In this document: piece after piece, positions 1-6,119 of the stretch
How positions within the stretch are numbered: position 1 is the stretch's first letter
Layout of the letters: each line of letters starts with the position of its first letter
NCBI GenBank assembly: GCA_009697495.1
Contig: SHUN01000138.1
Span: 1 to 7,300 of the forward strand
Length of the DNA: 7,300 nt
Reading direction: 5' to 3'
From: Bryobacterales bacterium
GTDB taxonomy: Bacteria; Acidobacteriota; Terriglobia; Bryobacterales; Bryobacteraceae
Made by a program: the position numbers and the translations under genes
Notes under the pieces: model-generated
What the model was told of the DNA's origin: nothing
Seen by the model: only the letters and a program-made list of their open reading frames with translations
Databases searched by the model: none

Positions 1-1
1 C

Positions 2-262
2 CTACCCCCGAATCGCGTCCAACATCCGCACGGTCTCCGCCCGCAGTTCAAACGGCACCAACGCCGCATTCACCGTCTCCAGCCGGTCCTCATACGCCGG
101 AAACTCCACAATACTCTGCAATCCAACGTGGCGCAGATCCGGGTTCACCGGGAAAGGAAGGCCGGCGAGCGATTCCAACACTTCCTCCAATTGCCGCGAT
201 TCCACTTGCAAACGTACTAACAGCAGTTCGCCATTCTCGCGTGAGCTCAACACTGTCGACAT
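2..262 (-). CDS. Small hypothetical protein (86 aa), complete
   Basis: I do not recognise this protein. It is a complete 86-residue frame with an ATG at 260-262 and a TAG at 2-4. The start is well supported because a perfect AAGGAG lies 6 bases upstream. The product has no signal peptide or membrane segment and is acidic and leucine/glutamate-rich. It opens with a beta-like stretch (ELLLVRLQVES), then a helix-like stretch (RQLEEVLESLAGLP), then a PVNPDLRH turn, a second strand around VEFPAYE and a final helix. This could be a small ferredoxin-like or ACT-like alpha/beta fold, but that is a guess from the predicted order of elements. It lies 215 bases downstream of the lyase gene on the same strand, far enough that it may have its own promoter. 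Confidence 0.75.
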   Translation of the reverse strand: MSTVLSSRENGELLLVRLQVESRQLEEVLESLAGLPFPVNPDLRHVGLQSIVEFPAYEDRLETVNAALVPFELRAETVRMLDAIRG

Positions 263-268
263 ACCTGT

Positions 269-274
269 CTCCTT
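269..274 (-). promoter_or_regulatory. Shine-Dalgarno site AAGGAG of the 86-aa gene
   Basis: Read on the minus strand, AAGGAG is followed by ACAGGT and then the ATG, a 6-base spacing. It is the best ribosome binding site in the window and fixes the start of the small gene at 262. Confidence 0.8.
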
Positions 275-367
275 GAATCTGCAAACCGGCTTTCAGGGAG
301 AGAAAGAGGTAGGTCCTGAGGGAGGCCCGATTCGCGTTTAGCACTTTTTCCCGTGGTTGCAAGTAGC

Positions 368-380
368 TTGGCTCAGCCAA
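368..380. promoter_or_regulatory. Perfect palindrome TTGGCT-C-AGCCAA, candidate operator
   Basis: TTGGCT and AGCCAA are exact reverse complements separated by one base. A one-base loop is too tight for an RNA hairpin, so if it is functional it would more likely be bound as DNA by a dimeric regulator. It lies about 105 bases upstream of the small gene's start. No second copy was noticed elsewhere in the window. Chance occurrence is possible. Confidence 0.25.
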
Positions 381-463
381 AAACTGATGCCTAAATCACT
401 CCACGTGCCATCAGCCTAACACTGGTTTTTCATCAGCGCAAGTAAATAGATTGCTTGGTTTCC

Positions 464-493
464 GTTGGGAAAAAACCCTATGCTTTCCCCAAC
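464..493 (-). terminator. Imperfect inverted repeat spanning the lyase stop codon, possible weak terminator
   Basis: On the plus strand GTTGGGAAA (464-472) can pair with TTTCCCCAAC (484-493), leaving one bulged base and an 11-base loop that contains the lyase stop codon (478-480). There is no run of U after the stem on the minus strand, so it is not a classical intrinsic terminator. It could still slow 3' exonucleases or be chance. Confidence 0.2.
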
Positions 494-1416
494 CGCGCGC
501 GGCTATCCACTCGCCCTACGCGCGTCAGCAGGTACTCCACTTCCTGCTTCGCCAACGCCGTCAACCCCGGCCCCGGCTTCCGCTGCGCGTCCGACGCAAT
601 CATCCCCCTCCGCATCATCACATATTTCCGAACCGCCAATCCCACGCCCGGCTGCTGCTCATAACGCAACAACGGCAAATGCGCGTCGAACAGGTCGTGC
701 GCCGCGTCCCGCTCTCCGGCTTTCTGCATCCTCACCACATCGGCAAGCATGTCCGGAAACGCATATCCGGTCATCGCCCCATCCGCGCCGCGCTCCATTT
801 CAAAATCCAGGAACAATCCGCCATTCCCGCACAGAATCGAAATCGCCCGCATCGATCCGTCGCGAGTAAACTCCCGCAACGCCGAGATCTTCTCCAGCCC
901 CGGCCAGTCTTCATGTTTCAACATCACGCACGATGGATTCTCGCCCATAATCCGCCGAATCACTCCCGGCGTCATCACCACCGTCAACGTCAACGGATAA
1001 TCCTGCAGCACCCACGGCACGTCCGGCCCAATCGCCTCCACCGCTTGCTTGAAATAAGTAACAATCTGGTCGTCCGTCCGCAGCGACGGCGGCGGCGCGA
1101 TCATCACTCCCGCCGCGCCCGCATCCATCGCCGCCCGCGTCAATGACGTCATCGCCGCAAATCCCGGTGACGACACGCCGACAACCACCGGTATCCCGGG
1201 CGCCCGCTGAATAAACCGCGTTGCCACCGCGATCGCCTCGCTCTGCTCCAACTTCGGCGCTTCGCCCATAATTCCCAGCACCGTCAAACCAGTCGCCCCG
1301 GCGCGGAGGTAAAAATCGGTCAGCACGTCAATCGAGTCGAAGTCAATCCGGCCATCGGTGAAGAATGGGGTTGGCGCAATCGGGTAGAGGCCCTGGGCGG
1401 TGTTATCGAGAAGCAT
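478..1416 (-). CDS. DapA/NAL-superfamily lyase, non-canonical (sugar-acid dehydratase or aldolase type)
   Basis: This is a 312-residue (beta/alpha)8-barrel enzyme of the dihydrodipicolinate synthase / N-acetylneuraminate lyase superfamily, a usual length for it. Members form a Schiff base between a lysine and a 2-keto acid such as pyruvate. The opening YPIAPTPFF (11-19) is typical. The catalytic lysine is seen as K167 in MLKHED, and GADGAMTGYAFPD (210-222) matches the conserved late-barrel segment. Two key sites differ from true DapA: the GTTGE loop reads GIMGE (48-52), losing both threonines that serve pyruvate, and the tyrosine motif YNVP reads QDYP (138-141). A QD-x-P motif is, from memory, also found in 2-keto-3-deoxyarabonate dehydratase-like members, so a sugar-acid dehydratase or aldolase is more likely than a lysine-pathway enzyme. 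It is probably cytosolic. The ATG at 1414-1416 has no clear Shine-Dalgarno. It diverges from the dehydrogenase after 30 bases, which fits joint use in sugar catabolism. Confidence 0.88.
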   Translation of the reverse strand: MLLDNTAQGLYPIAPTPFFTDGRIDFDSIDVLTDFYLRAGATGLTVLGIMGEAPKLEQSEAIAVATRFIQRAPGIPVVVGVSSPGFAAMTSLTRAAMDAGAAGVMIAPPPSLRTDDQIVTYFKQAVEAIGPDVPWVLQDYPLTLTVVMTPGVIRRIMGENPSCVMLKHEDWPGLEKISALREFTRDGSMRAISILCGNGGLFLDFEMERGADGAMTGYAFPDMLADVVRMQKAGERDAAHDLFDAHLPLLRYEQQPGVGLAVRKYVMMRRGMIASDAQRKPGPGLTALAKQEVEYLLTRVGRVDSRARLGKA

Positions 1417-1446
1417 TCAAGGACCATTATCACCCCATTTGATACG

Positions 1447-2964
1447 ATGGCGGTCAGTATGAATCGCCGCTACTTCTTCTTCGGTTCGGTCCTCGCCGGC
1501 GCTGTGCCCGCCGCTGGTTTCGGCAGCGTCCCCTCGCTTCGCGCCCTCGGCTACAAGCCGTACTACGACAAGTTGAACGTCGCCGCCATCGGCTGCGGCG
1601 GCCAGGGCGGCGTCATCCTCAACAACGCGGCCCAAACCGAAAACATTGTCGCGCTCTGCGATGTCGACGAGAATCGTGCCGCCGCGAACTTCCAAAAATT
1701 CGCAAAGGCACCCAAGTACAAAGACTTCCGCGTCATGCTCGACAAAGAGGGCAAGAACATCGACGCGGTCACCATCGGCATCCCCGACCACATGCACGCC
1801 ACCGTGGCCCTCAACGCCATGCAGCGCGGCAAACACGTCTATGTTGAGAAGCCCCTCACGCGCACCGTCTGGGAAGCCCGCCTCCTCCGCGACGCCGCCG
1901 CGAAGTACAAAGTCGCTACCCAAATGGGCAACCAGGGCTATTCTCACGAAGCCATCCGCGCCACCGCCGAAATGATCTGGTCCGGCGTCATCGGCGATGT
2001 AAAGGAAGTCCACGCCAGCTCCACCCCCGGCACCCATCCCACCGGCCTCCAACAAATGCCCCCGGAATCCTCCGTCCCTGCAAACGTCGATTGGGATCTC
2101 TGGATCGGCTCCTCCAACATGCGCGCCTTCAGCCCCGATTACGTTCCCTACAACTGGCGCGGATTCTTCGATTTCGGCACCGGGCAATTAGGCAACTGGG
2201 GCATCCACGCCCTCGGCCCCGTGAATCTCGCGCTGCAACTCGGCGCCCCCAGCAGCGTCGAACTCTTAACGCAAGAAAACCAAAGCAAGTGGACGTTTCC
2301 CAGTAAAGCCGTCATCCGTTTCGATTTTCCCCAACGCGGCGGCCTCGCCCCCGTCTCTGTCTTCTGGCACGACTCCGCGTCGCCCAATGATGCCGATGCC
2401 TACAAAATCCCCGGCGCCGAAAATGAACTCGTACTTCCGCGCAGCGGCAATCTCAGCGAGAAGGGCCGCGGCGCTGCTCCCCGCCCCGGTGGCGGCGGCC
2501 CTCCACGCCGCCCCGCCGGCGCGCGCCGCATCGGAGCCGGCGGTCCCGACGTGAAGGTGTACGGCTCCCAGGAACCGCCCAGCCCCCCGCAACCCGGCGT
2601 CCTCAGCGGCAACGGGGCCGTCTTCGTCGGCTCCAAAGGTCTTCTCTCTACCGTCGAACGCGGCGAAGGCGTCAAGCTGCTCCCCGAAGAACGCTGGAAG
2701 GATTACACCCTTCCCCCGCAACTCCTCCCTCGCTCCCCCGGCCACATGCTGGACTGGGTCCGCGCCTGCAAAGGCGGCGAAATGTCCGTCTCCGATTTCA
2801 GCATCTCCGTCCCCTATGTCGAATGGGTCCTCCTCGGCGTCATCGCCTTCCGCGTCCCCGGCAAGCTGATGTGGGACAGCAAGATGATGCGCTTCACCAA
2901 CAACGAAGAAGCCAACAAACATCTGAAACCCATCATCCGCAAAGGCTGGGAATTGAAGTTATAG
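1447..2964 (+). CDS. Tat-exported Gfo/Idh/MocA family oxidoreductase
   Basis: This is an NAD(P)-dependent dehydrogenase of the Gfo/Idh/MocA family, which oxidises or interconverts sugars, inositols and sugar acids; the substrate here is unknown. Residues 5-30 form a twin-arginine signal (MNRRYFFFGSVLAG, then an Ala/Gly-rich region), so it probably acts in the periplasm with a cofactor loaded before export. The Rossmann motif is AAIGCGGQGG (46-55), CDVDE (71-75) follows the second strand, the family VEKPL motif is at 133-137 and the GNWGIHALG segment (249-257) carries the likely catalytic His254. The C-terminus ends in the KGWEL segment usual for secreted members. At 505 residues it is longer than the common 420-450, because of a Pro/Gly/Arg-rich insert at about 335-385. 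The ATG at 1447 is used here, but the ATG at 1459 (MNRRYF) gives a more typical Tat signal; neither has a strong ribosome binding site. The gene is strongly biased to C at third codon positions. Confidence 0.93.
   Translation: MAVSMNRRYFFFGSVLAGAVPAAGFGSVPSLRALGYKPYYDKLNVAAIGCGGQGGVILNNAAQTENIVALCDVDENRAAANFQKFAKAPKYKDFRVMLDKEGKNIDAVTIGIPDHMHATVALNAMQRGKHVYVEKPLTRTVWEARLLRDAAAKYKVATQMGNQGYSHEAIRATAEMIWSGVIGDVKEVHASSTPGTHPTGLQQMPPESSVPANVDWDLWIGSSNMRAFSPDYVPYNWRGFFDFGTGQLGNWGIHALGPVNLALQLGAPSSVELLTQENQSKWTFPSKAVIRFDFPQRGGLAPVSVFWHDSASPNDADAYKIPGAENELVLPRSGNLSEKGRGAAPRPGGGGPPRRPAGARRIGAGGPDVKVYGSQEPPSPPQPGVLSGNGAVFVGSKGLLSTVERGEGVKLLPEERWKDYTLPPQLLPRSPGHMLDWVRACKGGEMSVSDFSISVPYVEWVLLGVIAFRVPGKLMWDSKMMRFTNNEEANKHLKPIIRKGWELKL
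2449..2601 (+). other. Pro/Gly/Arg-rich insert in the Gfo/Idh/MocA protein
   Basis: Residues 335-385 are low-complexity and probably disordered, with runs such as RGAAPRPGGGGPPRRPAGAR followed by EPPSPPQPG. Before and after it the recognisable family sequence resumes (GSKGLL at 396-401). Related secreted dehydrogenases have a short variable loop at this place, so this looks like an expansion of that loop. The frame is kept throughout and there is no sign of a frameshift. Confidence 0.7.
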
Positions 2965-2994
2965 CCGCCCCATCCCCCGGAAACGTCTAAACTG

Positions 2995-3411
2995 GTGGTA
3001 GTGGCAAATTACAAAATTGAAGATGTTGAAGGAATTGGACCCGTCATCGGAGCAAAGCTCCGCGATGCCGGCGTCTCGAACACGGACCAATTATTGGCCA
3101 ACGCCAAAACTCCCGCCCAGCGTCAGGCGCTTTCCGAAGCCAGCGGCCTGTCGGAAGACCGGGTACTCAAGTTCGCCAACATGTGCGACCTCTATCGTAT
3201 CGGCGGTGTCGGCTCCGAATTTGCTGAACTGCTCGAAGCCGCCGGCGTCGACACGGTTCCCGAACTCGCCCAGCGCAACGCGGAGAATCTCTCCAAACGC
3301 ATGGCCAAACTGAATCAGGAAATGGACCTCACCCGCCACGTCCCGTTGGAATCCCAGGTGACTCGTTGGGTGGAGCAGGCTAAAATTCTTCCGCGTATGC
3401 TCGAGTACTAG
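2995..3411 (+). CDS. DUF4332 family protein with two helix-hairpin-helix motifs
   Basis: This small protein (138 residues from the first GTG) contains two helix-hairpin-helix-like units: EGIGPVIGAKLRDAGV (12-27) and GGVGSEFAELLEAAGV (70-85). They align with each other and suggest an internal duplication. This layout and the ANYKIEDVEGIGP opening match the DUF4332 family (PF14229). Such motifs usually bind DNA backbone without sequence specificity, but the role of the family is unknown. There is no signal peptide, so it is probably cytosolic. Two in-frame GTG codons are possible starts: 2995 (MVVANYK) and 3001 (MANYK). I favour 3001 because relatives as I remember them begin MANYKIED; neither has a clear ribosome binding site. 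It starts 30-36 bases after the dehydrogenase stop, so it is probably transcribed from the same promoter, although a functional link is not obvious. Confidence 0.85.
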   Translation: MVVANYKIEDVEGIGPVIGAKLRDAGVSNTDQLLANAKTPAQRQALSEASGLSEDRVLKFANMCDLYRIGGVGSEFAELLEAAGVDTVPELAQRNAENLSKRMAKLNQEMDLTRHVPLESQVTRWVEQAKILPRMLEY

Positions 3412-3417
3412 CGGCCA

Positions 3418-3432
3418 GCGGACACACTCCGC
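3418..3432 (+). terminator. Short GC stem-loop just after the DUF4332 gene
   Basis: GCGGA, a CACAC loop and TCCGC form a perfect 5-bp stem six bases after the stop codon. No U-run follows, so it is only a weak candidate for ending the dehydrogenase-DUF4332 transcript. Confidence 0.2.
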
Positions 3433-3435
3433 CGC

Positions 3436-3627
3436 CTACGCATAGGGGATGTCCACTTCGGCGTCATTGCCGGGTTTGGAAGCCTTCACCGCCCTGACCA
3501 CTCGCGAAACGTGCCGCTCGATCAGACTCCAGCGCCCCTTTCCGAGAACGATCACCGGCATGTGACGAATATCGCGGTTCAGTCCGCATCCAACGAATTG
3601 GGCCATTACACGATAGCCCAACTGCAA
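3436..3627 (-). pseudogene. Possible C-terminal tail of a lost gene (PIN-like?)
   Basis: A 63-codon frame ends at a TAG at 3436-3438. Its only starts are a TTG at 3627 and an internal ATG at 3561, neither with a good ribosome binding site. The last 41 residues look like real protein: MPVIVLGKGRWSLIERHV, a helix with RVVRAVKAS, then KPGNDAEVDIPYA. They have the GC-rich third positions of the neighbouring genes. A valine-rich strand, a GRW turn, a long helix and a final KPG-x(4)-EVDIP strand recall the tails of some small PIN-like toxin-family proteins, but this is memory-based and uncertain. The upstream half overlaps the carboxypeptidase-regulatory fragment on the other strand, so the true body of this gene is probably gone. 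It may also be spurious. Confidence 0.3.
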
Positions 3628-3678
3628 TTGGGGAGTTACACCGTTCGCGTCAACGCGCCCGGCTTCAAGGCTTTCGTT
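3562..3678 (+). pseudogene. Carboxypeptidase-regulatory (TonB-receptor front) domain fragment
   Basis: About 39 codons read VTNIAVQSASNELGHYTI, AQLQLGSYTVRVNAPGFKAF. This has the order of the carboxypeptidase-regulatory-like domain: a VTN-x-A strand, NE-x-GHYT, then the L-x-x-GSY-x-V-x-V-x-APGFK hairpin. In Acidobacteria this domain sits at the N-terminus of very long TonB-dependent receptors. Here the start and signal peptide are missing, nothing receptor-like follows, and the frame ends at a TAA (3757-3759). The surrounding frame is open back to the DUF4332 stop but without recognisable protein or a credible start. I read it as the remnant of a deleted receptor gene. The family call is fairly sure; that it is dead is an inference from its length and context. 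Confidence 0.6.
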
Positions 3679-3708
3679 TTCTCGCGCTTTCGCCGAACGT
3701 TCTTGCAG

Positions 3709-3922
3709 GCCGGCGGCGGCAGCAGCACCATTCGTTTTGCCGGCAGCCGCGGAAACTAATCGAACTGGGCGCTCGACGGAAAAGGTCTACCGCATGAGCG
3801 ACGTGCACGCCACGATTCCGCACTTGATGGGGCTGAACGACCTGCGCTTGATGCATTATCATGCCGGGCGCTATCTACGATTAACGGACACCGGTGGTGA
3901 GATTATCCGGGACGCGGTGGCG
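3709..3922 (+). pseudogene. Frameshifted C-terminal remnant of a DUF1501 protein
   Basis: From about 3782 the frame reads KVYRMSDVHATIPHLMGL, then HYHAGRYLRLTDTGGEIIRD, to about 3922. This is the standard end of DUF1501 proteins (typically VHDLHATILHLLGL, a short linker, GRDFRLTD, then G-x-VV). Just upstream, in another frame, is AGGGSSTIRFAGSR (3709-3750), matching the AGGG-x(6)-G segment that precedes it in the family; the two parts join if a frameshift is placed near 3748-3753, after which ETNRTGRSTEKVYRMSD continues in register. Still further upstream, SRFRRTF (about 3682-3702) could be a decayed EFGRTP motif with an internal deletion, which is speculative. The N-terminal three quarters of the family (Tat signal and core) are absent, and the expected stop after the final helix is not seen. 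DUF1501 proteins are usually Tat-exported and of unknown activity. Confidence 0.65.
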
Positions 3923-3939
3923 GAGCGGAGGCCCCACGC

Positions 3940-5259
<1,320 letters not shown>

Positions 5260-5265
5260 TTTTTG

Positions 5266-5271
5266 CCTCTC
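5266..5271 (-). promoter_or_regulatory. Shine-Dalgarno GAGAGG of the DUF1552 gene, overlapping the LRR stop
   Basis: Read on the minus strand, GAGAGG is followed by 6 bases and the ATG at 5259. It shares two bases with the TGA (5270-5272) of the preceding LRR gene. This supports the ATG over the upstream GTG and suggests translational coupling. Confidence 0.6.
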
Positions 5272-6115
5272 ATTCCCATAGTACACGCAGCTCCGGCCGT
5301 GCTTGGCGAAGTACGGCGATGCCCTCCGCCGTCACCTTCGTCCCGTGCAGATCCACCCGCCGAAGACTCTTCCACCCAATCAAATTCCGCAAAGCTCCAT
5401 CGGCGACGTCCGGGCAAAATTCAAGCCCAAGCTCCTCGATCCCAGGCATCGTGGCCAGCACCGCCAGGTCTTTATCCGGGAATGAAGAATGCCCCAGCCG
5501 TAGGCCGCGCAGTTGCCGGAGCGATGCAATCGCTTCGATTCCCCGCTGGCTGATTTTGGAAGGCGAACCGTGGCGTTTGCCGCTCAGGTCAAGATGCGAG
5601 AGGGTGGTAAACTGTCGCAGCGATTGGAAGCCAGCTTCGGAGATTCGAGTGTTTCCCATCGCAAGCGTTTTCAGCTTCCGCGCCGCCGTCAGGGCATCCA
5701 CCCCAACATCGCCCACGATTGAATCGGCAATATCGAGAAATTCAAGATCGGGAAGAGCAGCCGCCGCTGCCGCCGTCTCATCGCTGACCAAAGTGCCGCG
5801 GAGGTTGAGCCGCTGCAAATTCTTCCAGTGCTTAATCACCGCATGGGCCGGATCGCCGATCTTCTCGGCGTAAGCAAGATTGACGTCCCGAAGGCCAGTG
5901 GCCGATTTCAGATACGCCATGCCTTGGTCGGTAATTCTGGTTTGCGAGAGATCGAGACGCCGCAGTTGAGGAAGCCGGCCTATCTCCAACAGATCCCCGT
6001 CGGTCACCCAACTCGCGCGCAGATACAGTCCGGTAATCTGACCGCCGGCATCGCGGTCGACGCGTCCCCCAAGAGCGTCGATGAGACTGCCGATAGCGAA
6101 CAGAGCCAGTAACAT
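5270..6115 (-). CDS. Leucine-rich-repeat protein, RNI-like (281 aa)
   Basis: This protein is almost entirely leucine-rich repeat, a curved solenoid normally used to bind other proteins. About ten repeats of mostly 24 residues run from residue 27 to 275, with the pattern L-x-x-L-x-L-x-x-T-x-I-T/S-D-x-G, for example [15 protein letters not shown] (51-65). Three repeats carry one extra residue and the seventh (172-201) has a six-residue insertion around GKRHGSPSK. Before the first repeat is an entry motif, [16 protein letters not shown] (12-27), also found in the upstream LRR protein. The end, RPELRVLWE, is a variant of the LP-x-C-x-I-x-W exit. The first ten residues are hydrophobic, but too little for a confident signal peptide. 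The ATG at 6113-6115 has GGGGG 10 bases upstream, a weak site. It starts 4 bases after the upstream LRR gene. It may pair with the neighbouring LRR protein or the DUF1552 product, which is inference only. Confidence 0.88.
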   Translation of the reverse strand: MLLALFAIGSLIDALGGRVDRDAGGQITGLYLRASWVTDGDLLEIGRLPQLRRLDLSQTRITDQGMAYLKSATGLRDVNLAYAEKIGDPAHAVIKHWKNLQRLNLRGTLVSDETAAAAAALPDLEFLDIADSIVGDVGVDALTAARKLKTLAMGNTRISEAGFQSLRQFTTLSHLDLSGKRHGSPSKISQRGIEAIASLRQLRGLRLGHSSFPDKDLAVLATMPGIEELGLEFCPDVADGALRNLIGWKSLRRVDLHGTKVTAEGIAVLRQARPELRVLWE

Positions 6116-6119
6116 ATTT

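Larger units (their letters stand above)
263..477. other. 215-base intergenic region with a palindrome and weak promoter-like motifs
   Basis: No convincing gene is seen here; minus-strand open frames continue through parts of it but do not look like protein. It holds the ribosome binding site of the small gene, an exact 6+1+6 palindrome at 368-380, and an imperfect inverted repeat around the stop codon of the lyase gene. On the minus strand TTGCAA, 16 bases, TAAACG could be a poor -35/-10 pair, matching the consensus at about 4 and 3 of 6 positions, so it is not called as a promoter. Confidence 0.4.
3412..3939. other. 528-base convergent gap with gene remnants, no intact gene
   Basis: The gap lies between the stop of the plus-strand DUF4332 gene and the stop of the minus-strand DUF1552 gene. 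No complete gene is seen. It contains, from left to right, a possible minus-strand C-terminal tail (3436-3627), a plus-strand carboxypeptidase-regulatory-domain fragment (3562-3678) and a plus-strand frameshifted DUF1501 C-terminus (3709-3922). No transposase, terminal inverted repeat or tRNA was recognised. The layout fits a breakpoint where former genes were mostly deleted. Confidence 0.6.

Noticed and set aside
90..380. 96-codon minus-strand frame overlapping the 86-residue gene and its upstream region
   Set aside because: It overlaps in another frame a gene with an ideal ribosome binding site and shows no protein-like pattern.
451..1146. 231-codon plus-strand frame opposite the lyase
   Set aside because: Translation is dominated by Arg, His and Pro, as expected for the complement of a GC-rich gene; the minus-strand lyase is unambiguous.
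1417..2187. 256-codon open frame on the minus strand inside the dehydrogenase gene
   Set aside because: It is antisense to a clearly recognised gene with strong C-ending codon bias, which removes stops on the opposite strand. Its translation is a Gly/Ala/Val/Asp-rich sequence without family features.
2266..2922. 218-codon minus-strand frame inside the same gene
   Set aside because: Same antisense effect; low-complexity Gly/Ala/Asp/Phe translation with no recognisable domain.
3412..3939. Insertion sequence, tRNA attachment site or small RNA in the gap
   Set aside because: No transposase piece, terminal inverted repeats, target duplication, tRNA-like cloverleaf or clear terminator could be made out.
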